The translations under genes and the position numbers were made by a program. Source: Devosia sp. A8/3-2 (lineage in GTDB: Bacteria; Pseudomonadota; Alphaproteobacteria; Rhizobiales; Devosiaceae). Taken from it: a stretch of DNA of 64,000 bases. A model generated the notes under the pieces. It saw only the letters and a program-made list of their open reading frames with translations, was not told where the DNA came from and made no database searches. The stretch spans positions 1,303,001-1,367,000 of the forward strand of contig CP104974.1 in assembly GCA_025452255.1 (NCBI GenBank), read 5' to 3'. Below, piece after piece: positions 1 through 9,136 of the stretch; position 1 is the first letter of the stretch; each line of letters opens with the position of its first letter.

Positions 1-1
1 C

Positions 2-634
2 CGGTCGGAGCACTTCGAAATTGCCGTGCTCGATACCGGCGTCGGTATTCCCGATGACCGAGTCGAAGCGATTTTCGACGAATTCGTGCAGCTCCCCAAT
101 GCCGAAAAACAGGGCTCGGGTCTGGGCCTTTCCATCGTGCGGCGCACGGCGCGCCTGCTGGGGCATGACCTGCATCTGCGCTCGGAAGAGGGCAGGGGTT
201 CGGTGTTTTCGATTGCCATCCCCGCCGCCTCTCCCCGCGCGCCGGAGCAGGCAATTGCGCAGGACGCCGCCGACACAGAACTCGATATCGCCGTGATCGA
301 TGACGATCAGCACGCTCTCGATGGCCCGGCCAATCTGCTGGCGATCTGGGGTCACCGGGTCTGGAAAGGCAATTCGGCCGAGCAGCTCATCGCCGCCATG
401 GACGGGACGCCGGACCTGCTGATTACCGATTATCGGCTGGCTGACAGCATCACCGGCATTCAGGCCGCCGAGGCGGTATGGCGCCATCTGGGGCAGGCCG
501 TGCCCGTCATCATCGTCACCGGCGACACTGCCCCCGATCGCCTGCGCGAAGCCAGCGCCAGTGGACATATGCTGTTGCACAAGCCGGTTGATGCCGATGC
601 ACTAAAGCAGGCAATAGCCGCAAGTTCTCGGTAA
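2..634 (+). CDS. Hybrid sensor histidine kinase, C-terminal part (ATPase plus receiver); partial at window edge
   Basis: The gene begins before the window and the frame is open from base 2. The visible part starts in the kinase ATPase domain: the G1 box DTGVGIP, the F box region (IFDEFVQL) and the G2 box GSGLGLSIV. After a short linker there is a complete receiver domain with acidic residues IDDD, a phospho-acceptor Asp in LLITDYR, a Thr in IIVTGD and the conserved Lys in LHKPVD. This is the layout of a hybrid kinase that autophosphorylates and passes the phosphate to its own receiver. The sensor and histidine regions lie outside the window, so the signal cannot be named. The reading frame is intact to the TAA stop. 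Confidence 0.9.
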   Translation, partial: RSEHFEIAVLDTGVGIPDDRVEAIFDEFVQLPNAEKQGSGLGLSIVRRTARLLGHDLHLRSEEGRGSVFSIAIPAASPRAPEQAIAQDAADTELDIAVIDDDQHALDGPANLLAIWGHRVWKGNSAEQLIAAMDGTPDLLITDYRLADSITGIQAAEAVWRHLGQAVPVIIVTGDTAPDRLREASASGHMLLHKPVDADALKQAIAASSR

Positions 635-794
635 CTACCGCCGCAGACACACGCACGAAATACGGCATCGGTCGTATCTGATCATCCCTCTCCAGCTTCT
701 AGAAGGTGTGCGGGGGCAGTCCTATGGCGTGGAGGCGCCCCTGCGATATCGGTTTCACCGCGCCGGGGCCTCGGCCCATTTGAGGAGATGATCC

Positions 795-926
795 ATGAAA
801 TTGATCATGATCGTGGCGACGGCCGTTCTGGCCCTGACCGCTACGGCGCATGCTGCCGGCCAAAGCCGGTCGCACGGCTATCACAGCAATCCGATCGGCG
901 GCAAATCTGTCTACTACGCCCCGTGA
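795..926 (+). CDS. Small secreted peptide, 43 residues, hypothetical
   Basis: ATG at 795 follows a good ribosome site (GAGGAG at 782-787). The product starts with Met-Lys and a hydrophobic stretch (LIMIVATAVLALTAT) ending in AHA-AG, a typical signal-peptide cleavage context. The predicted mature peptide is only about 22 residues and is rich in Ser, Gly, His and Tyr (QSRSHGYHSNPIGGKSVYY). It is followed by TGA and lies alone between the kinase gene and a membrane-protein gene. I do not recognise the family. Small exported peptides of this kind in rhizobial genomes are usually uncharacterised. The ribosome site and signal peptide support a real gene; function is unknown. Confidence 0.6.
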   Translation: MKLIMIVATAVLALTATAHAAGQSRSHGYHSNPIGGKSVYYAP

Positions 927-1043
927 CCAATGTCCTCGGCCCACGGGCCGGGATTTCGCATCACGCGAGCGTGTTGACGTATAGGGAACCCTCTTGGCGT
1001 TTGGGCCATTGGTTGGGCGTAACAACGCGCGACAGGTGCCATC

Positions 1044-1575
1044 ATGGCGGCCAAGGCAATTGCGATCCCCTATGGTTCGGTGCTCGATGCGGACCGGCAC
1101 GATGTTCTCGGGTTGGTCTTGAGCGCGTGCCTGCCGCTGGCTGTATTCGTGGTCGCCAATGGGATGGGCCATCTCGTGGGCACGCGTCCCTTATTCTTTG
1201 CCCCCTTCGGCATGCCATCCCGGGCCGGTGCAGCGCTCCATCTCGGGGCCTTGCCGCTGTTTGGCGCAGCGCTGGATGGTCAGTGACAAGGGCCGTGCCG
1301 GCCGCAATGCCGGCTGGTGGGTCGTCGGCCTGATGGCCGGCATGATCGCCTTTCCCTTTCTCGTCTCCCCGCTCGACTCTTTGGCGCTGAGCGCCGTTGC
1401 CATGGCCCTTCTGATCGTGGGTTTGGCCGCGATTGCCCGCGTCAGCAAAATCTCGCCCCGCGCGGCACTGCTGATGGCGCCGGGCTTGGGCTGGATGGGC
1501 TTTTCGGCATTAATGGGGCTGAGCTTTCTCAGCGGCTGGTCGCCGCCCTTCGGGCCGACCAATAATCAGAACTGA
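1044..1575 (+). CDS. TspO/MBR-like integral membrane protein (frameshifted near 1275)
   Basis: Two overlapping open frames join into one product of about 175 residues with five hydrophobic segments: LVLSACLPLAVFVVANGMG, then AALHLGALPLFGAAL, then WWVVGLMAGMIAFPFLV, then LALSAVAMALLIVGLAAI, then ALLMAPGLGWMGFSALMG. The number of segments and the small fifth segment with Pro, Trp and Ala resemble TspO/MBR (tryptophan-rich sensory) proteins, which bind porphyrins in the membrane. The family match is from memory and moderate: the usual Trp-Pro motifs after helix 1 are weak. The frame changes near 1265-1278, where the upstream frame ends in a premature TGA although the downstream frame continues the same hydrophobic pattern. 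It could instead be an unrelated five-helix membrane protein. Confidence 0.5.
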
Positions 1576-1660
1576 CCTAAGTTACCTAGACGTGCGTTCT
1601 TGCGGGCGGAGCTTTTCCGCGCCATGTGATTGGGCAATGTGAATTGGCAAGGATTGCCCG

Positions 1661-2299
1661 ATGTCCAAAATCCTCAAGATCGATGTGTTCACCGATGTCG
1701 TCTGCCCCCGGTGCACGGTCGGCTCGGCGCGGCTCGATACGGCACTGGCCGCATTGCCCGACGATATCGAGGTGGTGGTGGAGAACCATCCCTTCTATCT
1801 CGATCCGAGTGTGCCGCCAGAAGGCGTCGATGTCAGGGAGATGCTGCGCGCCAAATACGGTAAGGACCCGCGCGAGATGTGGGCACGCGTCGAAGATGAG
1901 GCGAAGAAGGCCGGAATTGAGCTGGACCTGTCCAAGCAGCCGCGCATGTTCAACACCGCCAAGGCGCATACCATCACCCGGCTGGCCAAGCCCTTGGGCA
2001 TTCAGCATGAGCTGGCCAATGCTATTGCCGAGGCCTATTTCCTAGAGCATCGCCAGATCAATGACGACAATGTGCTGGCCGATATTGCGGTGGCCTTCGG
2101 CTATGACCGGGGCGATGCGCTCGACGCGATGAATGACGAGAACGAGCTGGCGATCACCGAGCAATTGGCCACCGACGCTGCCCAACAGGGCATTCGCGGC
2201 GTGCCTTTCTTCATCTTCGGCGAGAAATACGCGCTTTCGGGCGCCCAGCCGGCGGAAGTGTTCGACAAGGCGCTGGCGCAGACTATCGAGGAACTTTAG
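1661..2299 (+). CDS. DsbA-family (FrnE-like) thiol oxidoreductase
   Basis: The 212-residue intact product has the thioredoxin-fold signature of the FrnE/DsbA group: an early beta strand (IDVFTDVVCPRC), a CxxC active site at Cys15 and Cys18, an inserted helical domain, and a C-terminal cis-proline loop (GIRGVPFFIFGEKYALSGAQ) followed by the final helix. It has no signal peptide, so it acts in the cytoplasm, as FrnE proteins do. The active-site spacer is Pro-Arg rather than the more common Pro-Trp. The natural substrate is unknown. The gene stands alone, with an unrelated membrane protein upstream and a hydrolase downstream. Confidence 0.85.
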   Translation: MSKILKIDVFTDVVCPRCTVGSARLDTALAALPDDIEVVVENHPFYLDPSVPPEGVDVREMLRAKYGKDPREMWARVEDEAKKAGIELDLSKQPRMFNTAKAHTITRLAKPLGIQHELANAIAEAYFLEHRQINDDNVLADIAVAFGYDRGDALDAMNDENELAITEQLATDAAQQGIRGVPFFIFGEKYALSGAQPAEVFDKALAQTIEEL

Positions 2300-2389
2300 G
2301 GGCGGGGTACGCGCGAGCATTTGCGCCTAGACGGGCCAAAAATCCGCACTAAGGTGTGGCCCGTCTCGCTGCTCCGAGAACTCCCCAAA

Positions 2390-3206
2390 ATGAAGCTGTT
2401 GCGCCGCATTGTCCTTGCTGTGCTGATCGTCGTCGTCGTGCTCTACGCTGCGGTCGTCGTCTATATGTATGTCAACCAGCGCGCTGCAGTATGACCCGAC
2501 CGGGGAGGTGGTGGCGCTTGCCTCTGCCGACCTGCCGCAGGCCGTGGAGGTCGCCATTCCTTCCGGCAACGGGACGATCAATGGCTGGTATCAGCCGCCG
2601 CAGGCCGGCAAGCCGGTCATCATCTATTATAAGGGCAATGCCGGCAGTTTTTCGTCCGAGCATGAGCGCTTCGAGCGCTTCGTGGCCGATGGCTACGGCT
2701 TTTTGTCATTCGACTATCGCGGCTTTCCGCTGTCGCCCGGGCTGATCAGCCAGGACAATATTCTGCAGGACGCCCCGGCCGCGTTCCGATTGGGCGCAGG
2801 CTCAGGGCGCACCCATCGTTATCTGGGGCCGCTCGATCGGCACGGGGCCCGCCACCTATGTTGCCAGTGAACGCCGGGCCGATGCGCTGCTGCTCGAAAC
2901 TCCGTTCTATTCGGCAGCCAGCGTTGCCGCCGAGCGCTATCCTATCCTGCCGGTCTATTGGGTGATGCAGGATCAGTATCCGGTCAATGACTGGATCGCC
3001 AAGGTCGATGAGCCGGTGCTGGTGGCCCATGGCACCGCCGACCAGACCATCAGCGTGGGCAATGGCGAGCGCGTCTATGCTCTGGTCAAGAACAAGGACG
3101 AGCTTTGGATCGAGCCGGGCGCCGACCATAACGAGCTATGGGATCGGGGCATCTGGACCCATGCCGAGCCCTTTTCGAACGCGCCGAAGCAGCGGCAGGG
3201 CGTTGA
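2390..3206 (+). CDS. Membrane-anchored alpha/beta hydrolase (frameshifted at about 2490, 2787 and 3186)
   Basis: ATG at 2390 opens a product with an N-terminal transmembrane anchor (VLAVLIVVVVLYAAVVVYMYV), followed by a hydrolase of the YfhR/BEM46 type. The oxyanion region is IIYYKGNAGSFSSE, the nucleophile elbow is WGRSIGTGPA in the second frame, the acid is in VAHGTADQTI, and the catalytic His is in EPGADHNELWD. Three frame changes are needed. Near 2490 the frame stops after NQRA. Near 2787 one extra C in TTCCGAT breaks the frame. Near 3186 one T appears missing before CGAACG; restoring it gives a natural end, PFFERAEAAAGR, with stop at 3204-3206. Read literally, the last frame stops at 3219. 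Substrate unknown. Confidence 0.75.
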
Positions 3207-3240
3207 CCTCTCCCCTTGAGGGGAGGGAGGCAGATCGCGC
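3207..3240. repeat. REP-like GGGGAGAGG palindromic intergenic sequence
   Basis: A short palindrome of the type CTCTCCCC-TTGA-GGGGAGG lies directly after the hydrolase gene. Related sequences appear at 4508-4555, 4675-4712 and 60990-61025. Such sequences are common between genes in alphaproteobacteria and can form stem-loops in RNA. Confidence 0.5.
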
Positions 3241-3270
3241 CGCATTTAATGCAGAGACTGGACTATCGCC

Positions 3271-4501
3271 ATGACACCGTCCTCCACCAGCCAGCCCATG
3301 AGTGCGCGGCGCACCGCGATCATCGGCGGGCTGATGGTGGCTGCGGGGCCGCTCAGCATCACGCTTTACGCGCCGGCTTTGCCCACGCTGGTGGCCGATC
3401 TGGGCACCGGCGAAGCCATGGGCAAGCTGACCCTCTCAGTCTATTTCGGCGCCTTTGCCCCGGCACAATTGGTGTGCGGCCCGCTGTCCGACCGCTTCGG
3501 CCGCAAGCCCATCGCCATCGCATTCTTCGCCCTTTACGTGCTGGGCAGCTTTGCCGCTGCGCTGGCGCCGACCATTGAAATGCTGTTGCTGGGCCGCGCC
3601 TTGCAAGGGGTGGGCGTATCGGCTGGCGTTGCCTTATCCCGCGCCATGGTGCGCGATCAGTTCGTGGGTTCGGAATCGATCCGCATCCTGACCCTGATCA
3701 ATCTGATCCTCACTGTCGCCCCCGCAATCGCGCCGACCTTGGGCAGCGTGCTGCTGCTGGCCGGCAGCTGGCATTTGCTGTTCGTGGTGATGGCGGGGTT
3801 CGGCATGGCCATCATCGCCATGCTGGCCCGGGGCGCCCGCGAGACTCAGCCCGTGGCGGCGCAGACCCCGCTCAAGCCCAGCCGCATTCTCGCCAATTAC
3901 GGACGCCTGTTGCGTTCGGCCGAATTCATGGCGCCGGCTCTGTTGCTGGCCATCGCCTTTGGCGGCTTTTACGGCTTTTCGGCGCTGCTGCCCTTCGTGC
4001 TGCTCGACGGTCTGGGGCTCACCACTTTCCAGTTCGCCATGACCATGCTGATCCAGACCGGCTCGTTCATCACCGGCAATCTGGTGGCCGGGCAAATAGC
4101 GCGCCGCGCCTCGGGTCTGCACATGGTGCGGATTGGCCTCGTGCTACTGGTGCTGGCCGGACTGGGTTTTGCCATCGGGCCGCGCCTGTTCCCCGATCTC
4201 GCTGATTGCGGTGATGTTTCCAGTGGGCCTGTGGATGCTGGCTCTCGCCTTTATCGGCCCCAGCACCACGGCCGCCGCCATGGCCGGCTTCGGTACCATT
4301 GCCGGCGCCGCCGGCGCGCTGACCGGAGTGTTTCAGGTCGGCGGCGGCTTTATCGGCTCGACCCCGGCCAGCGTGCTCTTCCCCGACGCCCGCAGTGCCC
4401 CGGTGACGCTGTTGCCGGTGATGGCAGGCCTTGCGATCCTGCTCGCCCTCTGGCGCCGCATCTCGGCAGGGCCAGTGGCCGAGACGCCGCCGGAGACGTG
4501 A
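3271..4501 (+). CDS. Bcr/CflA-type drug efflux MFS transporter (frameshifted near 4196)
   Basis: The product is about 410 residues with twelve hydrophobic segments. Motif A between helices 2 and 3 reads GPLSDRFGRKP, and the N-terminal SITLYAPALPTLVADL is typical of the Bcr/CflA subfamily of proton-driven drug exporters (DHA1 type). The frame breaks near 4196, where CCCC is read in place of CCC before GATC. The downstream frame continues with ISLIAVMFPVGLWMLALAF and the last helices. Substrate cannot be deduced; bicyclomycin, sulfonamide and chloramphenicol relatives are known in the family. No regulator gene lies next to it. Confidence 0.8.
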
Positions 4502-4757
4502 GGCCTTTCCTTCTCCCCTCGTGGGCGAAGGTGCCGGGAGGGCGGATGAGGGCGCCCGGCCACTGCCACTAAACTCACCATTCCCCACTCTATTGACCGG
4601 GCTCTCCGTGCAAACAGATCGCGAGAATGATTCCGTAGGAGAGGGCCACGATCTATCGCCGCGCATAGTGCAGTCCCCTCGCCCCTCAGGGGAGAGGGCT
4701 AGGGTGAGGTGAAACGGGCCGGTGGAACAAGAGATCACTTCATCATGTGACGAAAAA
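4502..4757. repeat. Intergenic region with two REP-like palindromes
   Basis: This non-coding stretch between the efflux pump and rpsU holds two more members of the GGGGAGAGG-type repeat, around 4508-4555 (TTCTCCCC-TCGTGGGCGAAG type) and 4675-4712 (CCCTC-GCCCCTCAGGGGAGAGGG then TAGGGTGAGG). They are oriented as inverted copies relative to each other. No gene or promoter was recognised. Confidence 0.45.
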
Positions 4758-4790
4758 CAAAAACGCCGCCCCGAAGGACGGCGTTTTCAA
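4758..4790 (-). terminator. Rho-independent terminator of rpsU
   Basis: Read on the minus strand, the stem AAAACGCCGTCC / GGGCGGCGTTTT with a TTCG loop is followed by a T-rich run. It lies directly downstream of the inferred rpsU stop. Confidence 0.85.
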
Positions 4791-4807
4791 ATTCTGCGTT
4801 GCAGCTC

Positions 4808-5076
4808 TTAGCTGCGAACGTTGGCTGCGCTCGGACGGACCGGAGCGCCGGGGCGCGTCGTGGTCGGGGGCGGGCAGACCGCCTTCGCGCTGGGCGCGCT
4901 TGCGAGCCAGCTTGCGGGCGCGGCGCACGGCCTCTGCCTTCTGGCGAGCCTTCTTTTCAGAGGGCTTCTCGTAGTAGTTGCGCAGCTTCATTTCACGGAA
5001 GACGCCTTCGCGCTGCAGCTTTTTCTTCAGCGCGCAGCTCCTGATCAACGTTATTATCGCGAACGACTACTTGCAA
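4808..5076 (-). CDS. rpsU: 30S ribosomal protein S21 (frameshifted near 5034 and near 4865)
   Basis: S21 is a small basic protein of the 30S subunit that helps mRNA binding at initiation. On the minus strand the N-terminus reads [12 protein letters not shown] from a TTG at 5076, then [19 protein letters not shown] and [20 protein letters not shown], both diagnostic for S21. A CG dinucleotide seems to be missing near 5034 (GCGCTG where GCGCGCTG is expected), so the literal frame starts inside the gene. The conserved core ends at REGGLPAP. A second frame change near 4865 gives an end RPSAANVRS at the TAA at 4808-4810, just before the terminator. Without it the frame runs through the terminator to 4743, which is unlikely. 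Confidence 0.85.
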
Positions 5077-5307
5077 AGGTCAACCGCCCTTTCGAAGCTT
5101 GGACAATGTGTTTGGATGGAAGCGGCGGGGCCAAAACAACCACGTCGCCGACCAGCAGAGCCAGTCACCGTGGGTGGGTCTATAGCCCAAGCTCGGGGGC
5201 TTGTCCACTGTCACGCTCAGAAAAACCGCGCAAACCCGTGTCCGGGCTTGCTCCCGCCACCGGGTCGGCGCAGTTTTGAGAGCAATTCCAGAATAATGGA
5301 GATCAGA

Positions 5308-6000
5308 ATGACCCGCAATCTCGTGCTGCTGCCGGGCCTGTTATGCGATAGCCGGCTGTGGCGCGACCCGCTGGCGGCAATGGGGGAGGCGGTTTCCCCG
5401 ATGATTGCGGACCTGACGCAGGACGGTTCCATTGCTGCCATGGCCGCCCGCACCTCGGAGCAAGCCCCGGCCAGCTTTGCTTTGGCGGGCCTGTCCATGG
5501 GCGGCTATGTGGCGCTGGAGATCATGAGGCAGGCGCCCGAGCGCGTCACCCATCTGGCGCTCCTCGACACCAGCGCCCGTCCGGACGATGAAGAACGTCG
5601 CGCCAAGCGCCGGGCCGGCATCGAGAGCATCAAGCTGGGCAAGTTCATCGGCGTGTCGCGGGCTTTGCTGGCGTCCCTGCTGACGCCCGAGCATCAGGGT
5701 ACGCCGCTTGCCGAAGAGGTGCAGGCGATGTCCGAGCGCGTCGGGCAGCAGGCTTATATAAGCCAGCAGACCGCGATTCTCGGGCGGATCGATTCCCGCC
5801 CGAGTCTGGGCGCCATCAAGGTGCCGACATTGGTGGGCGTGGGGGAGGCGGATGTTCTGACCCCGCCTGCCCCGGCCGAGGAAATGGCGGCCGGCATTGG
5901 TGGGGCGGAGCTGGTGGTGTTTCCCGACAGCGCGCATTTGCCGACGATGGAAAATCCGGGTGCGGTGGTGGTGGCCCTGCGGAAGTGGCTGGCTAGATAG
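5308..6000 (+). CDS. Alpha/beta hydrolase
   Basis: The intact product of about 230 residues has the alpha/beta hydrolase triad: nucleophile elbow GLSMGGY, Asp in VGEADVLTPP and His in DSAHLPTME. The N-terminal LLPGLLCDSRLWRDPL contains the usual oxyanion-hole start. I chose ATG 5308 because GGAG at 5298-5301 sits seven bases upstream. The open frame extends much further upstream without conserved sequence. The protein has no signal peptide. Substrate unknown; small ester or lactone hydrolases of this size are common. It is convergent with purK. Confidence 0.8.
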   Translation: MTRNLVLLPGLLCDSRLWRDPLAAMGEAVSPMIADLTQDGSIAAMAARTSEQAPASFALAGLSMGGYVALEIMRQAPERVTHLALLDTSARPDDEERRAKRRAGIESIKLGKFIGVSRALLASLLTPEHQGTPLAEEVQAMSERVGQQAYISQQTAILGRIDSRPSLGAIKVPTLVGVGEADVLTPPAPAEEMAAGIGGAELVVFPDSAHLPTMENPGAVVVALRKWLAR

Positions 6001-6038
6001 GCTCTTACCCACCGGGTCATGGAGTCATGCCCCCGACC

Positions 6039-7119
6039 CTACCCCCGCACAATCCTGTTCACGTGCCCCATCTTCCGTCCGGGCCGGATTTCGGTTTTGC
6101 CGTACAAATGCGGCTGCGTATTCCCATCGATCCCACCGGGCACGATAGAAACTTCGTCGCCTACCGGGTTTTCCATCACCACATCGGCCAAGCGCGCCGG
6201 ATCGCCCAGCGGCCAGCCCGGGATGGCGCGGATGTGTTGCTCGAACTGGTCGGTGAGGCACACCGCTTCGGTCCAATGGCCGGAATTGTGCACGCGGGGC
6301 GATTTCGTTGACCATGAGCGTGGGTCGCTCGCCGGGCACGACGAAGAATTCGACCCCGAGTACACCGACATAGTCGAGTGCCACCACGATCACCTTGGCC
6401 AGCATGGCGGCGTGTTTTTCCAGCCCCGGCGCGATGTCGGCCGGCACGGTGCTGGTGAAGAGGATGTGATGGCGGTGCACATTCTCGGCCGCATCAAAGC
6501 TTTTAACCTCGCCCCCAGATTGCGCGCCACGACCACCGAGATTTCCTTCTCGAACGGCACGAAGGCCTCGAGCACCAGTGGCTTGGGCTCAAGCGCGGCA
6601 AAAGCCTCCGCCGCCTCGCTCCGCTCGTGGATGACGCGCTGCCCCTTGCCGTCATAGCCCAGCCGCGTGGTCTTGAGCACAGCGGGCAGACCCAGCGCAT
6701 CGATAGCGGCTTCAAGCTCTGTCAGCGTCTCGACAGCGCGGTGCGGCGCCACCGGGATGTTCTTGCTGGCTAGAAACCCTTTTTCGGCCAGCCGGTCCTG
6801 CGAAATGGCCAGCGCTCAGGCGCCGGGCCGCAGCGGCTTGCGCGCGGCGAGAAACTCGGCGGTGGCGGCCGGCACATTTTCGAATTCATAGGTGATGACA
6901 TCGACCGCGTCGGCGAAGGCGGCCAAAGCCACCTCGTCATCATAGGCGGCCACAGTCTTGTGCGGGGTCACCTCGAAGGCGGGGCTATTGGCATCGGGGC
7001 AATAGATATGGGTGCGCATGCCCAATTTGCTGGCCGCCAGCGAAAGCATGCGGCCCAGCTGCCCGCCCCCAGAATGCCGATCATGCTGCCGGGGGCAGGG
7101 CGGAGAGGTCGTGGGCCAC
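6039..7119 (-). CDS. purK: 5-(carboxyamino)imidazole ribonucleotide synthase PurK (several frameshifts and one in-frame TGA)
   Basis: PurK uses ATP and bicarbonate to carboxylate AIR at the amino group in purine synthesis, feeding PurE. The ATP-grasp pieces appear in order: IGILGGGQLGRMLSLAASKL at the N-terminus, DVITYEFENVPA, SQDRLAEKGFLA, LPAVLKTTRLGYDGKGQ, EKEISVVVARN, LGVEFFVV, PTLMVNEIAPR, HNSGHWTEA and HLYGKTEIRPGRKMGHV. Frame changes occur near 7093, 7068, 6500 and 6290, and an in-frame TGA interrupts the product at 6816-6818 between RPGA and ALAISQD. The start is probably GTG 7117-7119, a few bases after the purE stop, so purE and purK form one unit. An essential-pathway gene this broken suggests base-calling errors. 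Confidence 0.85.
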
Positions 7120-7123
7120 AAAA

Positions 7124-7615
7124 TTACTCGGTGTCGGAGGGGAAAAGGGGCACGCGCTTTGCTGGGCGCGGTAATGGTCGAGCCGGTCGGCCGAGGTCTT
7201 CATCGGACAAAGCCAGCACGGCGGCAGCCAACAGGGCCGCATTGATCGCGCCGGGCTCGCCAATGGCCAGCGTGCCCACCGGAATGCCGCCGGGCATCTG
7301 CACGATGGAGAGCAGGCTATCCTGCCCGTTCAGCGCCTTGGATTTAACCGGCACGCCAAACACCGGCAGCGGCGTCATGGCGGCGATCATGCCGGGCAGA
7401 TGGGCCGACCCGCCGGCGCCCGCGATGATGATTTTGAACCCTTCGGCGCGGGCATTGGTGGCAAATTCCACCATGCGCTCGGGCGTGCGGTGGGCCGAAA
7501 CGATGCGCGCCTCATATTCGATTTGCAGGGTTTCGAGCGTTTCGGCGGCAAGCCGCATGGTGGGCCAGTCGGACTGGCTGCCCATGACGATGGCAACGGA
7601 AGGCTTGGTGAGCAA
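7124..7615 (-). CDS. purE: N5-carboxyaminoimidazole ribonucleotide mutase PurE
   Basis: PurE converts N5-CAIR to CAIR in purine synthesis. The protein shows [12 protein letters not shown] (phosphate-binding start), [12 protein letters not shown] with the catalytic His, [38 protein letters not shown] and [13 protein letters not shown]. Two compensating frame changes seem to lie near the C-terminus (about 7195 and 7155): an alternative frame there reads [13 protein letters not shown], the expected family ending, while the literal frame reads [13 protein letters not shown] prefer the TTG start at 7615 ([14 protein letters not shown]); an upstream TTG at 7642 is also in frame. It precedes purK with no gap. 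Confidence 0.88.
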   Translation of the reverse strand: MLTKPSVAIVMGSQSDWPTMRLAAETLETLQIEYEARIVSAHRTPERMVEFATNARAEGFKIIIAGAGGSAHLPGMIAAMTPLPVFGVPVKSKALNGQDSLLSIVQMPGGIPVGTLAIGEPGAINAALLAAAVLALSDEDLGRPARPLPRPAKRVPLFPSDTE

Positions 7616-7690
7616 AGGCCTGATCCCTATCGGTCGTTGCAAAACGGGGAATTAGCCCAATTGCCGCCACAAAACAAGCGCGGCGGAGCC

Positions 7691-7906
7691 TCAGGCGATG
7701 ATGTCGGGCAGCAAAATATTCTCAAGCTGGACGATGCGATCCTTGAGCGCCAGTTTGCGCTTTTTCAGCCGCTGCAACAGCATCCGATCGGCCACATGGG
7801 ATTGGGTCAGCGTATCGATCGCCGCATTGAGATCGGAGTGTTCCTGGCGTTTGGTGGCCAGTTCGAGCCCAAGATTGGCTTCCTGCTCTCTGGTTAGTGG
7901 CAACAT
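7691..7906 (-). CDS. DUF465 (YdcH-type) small coiled-coil protein
   Basis: The intact 71-residue product is highly charged and helical, with the DUF465 pattern of two helices: EQEANLGLELATKRQEHSDL and then LLQRLKKRKLALKDRIVQLE. Members of this family are short cytoplasmic proteins of unknown function, widespread in alphaproteobacteria. It is transcribed away from a second DUF465 gene at 8062 across a 155-base shared upstream region, so both may share regulation. Its stop lies about 50 bases before purE. Confidence 0.8.
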   Translation of the reverse strand: MLPLTREQEANLGLELATKRQEHSDLNAAIDTLTQSHVADRMLLQRLKKRKLALKDRIVQLENILLPDIIA

Positions 7907-8061
7907 CGAATTTAATGCTTCCCCAGCGCCTCAACCCTTACCCTTGGTTAACCGATCACAATAGGTTTTGCACCAGATTTCCAGAGGGCAACGGAAGGTG
8001 GTCGACAAAGCGTGAATTATTTGTGACCATCACCTTGTCCACCTAGCTTCAAGGAGTTGTT

Positions 8062-8235
8062 ATGACGACTGAAGGCCACGTTGCGGCGCTTGAACGGCGT
8101 CACCGGGAGTTGGATCGCCAGATCCAGGCCGAAATCAAAAGCACACGGTATGACGAGCTGGCGATCAGCGCACTCAAGCGCAAAAAACTCGAAGTGAAGG
8201 ACGAATTGTACAAATACACGGCGAGTTCGCAGTAA
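8062..8235 (+). CDS. DUF465 (YdcH-type) small protein, 57 residues
   Basis: ATG 8062 has a strong ribosome site (AAGGAG at 8051-8056). The product, MTTEGHVAALERRHREL and on to ISALKRKKLEVKDEL, has the DUF465 helix-turn-helix hairpin with the conserved LKRKKL-x-VKDEL segment that also occurs, diverged, in the neighbour at 7691-7906. It is probably a paralogue. The gene is followed by a convincing terminator at 8268-8296. Function unknown. Confidence 0.8.
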   Translation: MTTEGHVAALERRHRELDRQIQAEIKSTRYDELAISALKRKKLEVKDELYKYTASSQ

Positions 8236-8267
8236 AAGCGGCGTTGTTCCTCAAAACAGGAACGGAG

Positions 8268-8296
8268 GGGTCACAGCACACGCTGCGGCCCTTTTT
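8268..8296 (+). terminator. Rho-independent terminator after DUF465 gene
   Basis: A ten-base stem, GGGTCACAGC with GCTGCGGCCC (one wobble and one mismatch), closes a four-base ACAC loop and is followed by TTTTT. Confidence 0.6.
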
Positions 8297-8302
8297 GTTG
8301 GC

Positions 8303-9062
8303 TCAAGCAGCGAAAAACAGGCCTGTCGCGCCCTTCCAGATAATGTAGAGCGACAGGATAAAAACCAGCCAATAGGCGATGCGGTAGAACCAGACCATCG
8401 ATATGCGGCGCACTAGCCAGACGCCGCCGAGCACGCCGATCAGGCCCACCGGGATTAGCGATGCCGACAGGGTCAGATTGTGCAGGTTGAGCTGGCCCGG
8501 AAGAAATAGGGCACCAGCTTGGCCGTGTTGACGATGGCGAAGAATACGGCCGTGGTGCCTGCATAGACGGCCGGCGTCAGGCGCTGGGGCAGCACATAGA
8601 TCTGGAACGGGGGACCGCCGGTATGGCTGATAAAGCTGGTGAAACCAGCAAAGCCGCCCCAGAAAATGCCCCGGGGCTTTGACGGATGCAGTCCTTCGAG
8701 CTTTTGCGCAGCGGCAATATGGCATCGAGGATGAAGAGCAGCGTCACGACGCCCACAAATAGCAGCACTGCATCGTCGGAGACGAAGGACCACAGCACCC
8801 AGCCCAGAATGGTGCCGATGGCCGCGCCGGGCAGCATGATGCGGATGATCCGCCAGTCCACTTCCTTGCGATAGGTCCAGACGGCGATGATATCCATGGC
8901 CAGCAGCACTGGCAGCATCATGCCGGCGGCGTCGCGCGCAGGCATGACCGGGCTCAGTAGCGGCACGCCGACCATGCCCAGACTGCCCAATAGGCCGGCC
9001 TTGGACAGGCCAACGATCAGCACCGCGATCGCGGCGATCGTGACGAAATAGGGATCGAACAT
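8303..9062 (-). CDS. TSUP (TauE/SafE, DUF81) family membrane transporter (frameshifted near 8690 and 8495)
   Basis: Three frames on the minus strand join into a protein of about 250 residues with seven or eight hydrophobic segments. Family marks are IVGLSKAGLLGSLGMVGVP near the N-terminus and the repeat of that motif in the second half, FWGGFAGFTSFISHTGGPP. This internal duplication with Gly-rich loops is typical of TSUP proteins, which export or import organosulfonates, sulfite or other anions. The substrate is not evident. The gene ends at TGA 8303-8305 with LYIIWKGATGLFFAA. It is convergent with the DUF465 gene and its terminator. Confidence 0.82.
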
Positions 9063-9136
9063 TTTTGGGCGTTCCGGCAGGTGGGGTAGTGGGCGGGAGA
9101 GCGCAAACTAGCACGATGTCATTCCCAGCGAAAGCG

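Noticed and set aside
699..1172. 157-codon minus-strand and 181-codon plus-strand frames around 700-1330
   Set aside because: They overlap the secreted peptide and the TspO-like gene, have no ribosome sites, and show Arg/His-rich composition typical of non-coding frames.
4978..5307. Upstream extension of the alpha/beta hydrolase to 4978
   Set aside because: The extra 110 codons overlap the start of rpsU on the other strand and show no conservation; ATG 5308 has a proper ribosome site.
6816..6818. TGA read as selenocysteine or tryptophan in purK (also at 17774 and 58537)
   Set aside because: No SECIS-like context was seen, the families have no Sec or conserved Trp at these points, and normal genes here use TGA as stop.
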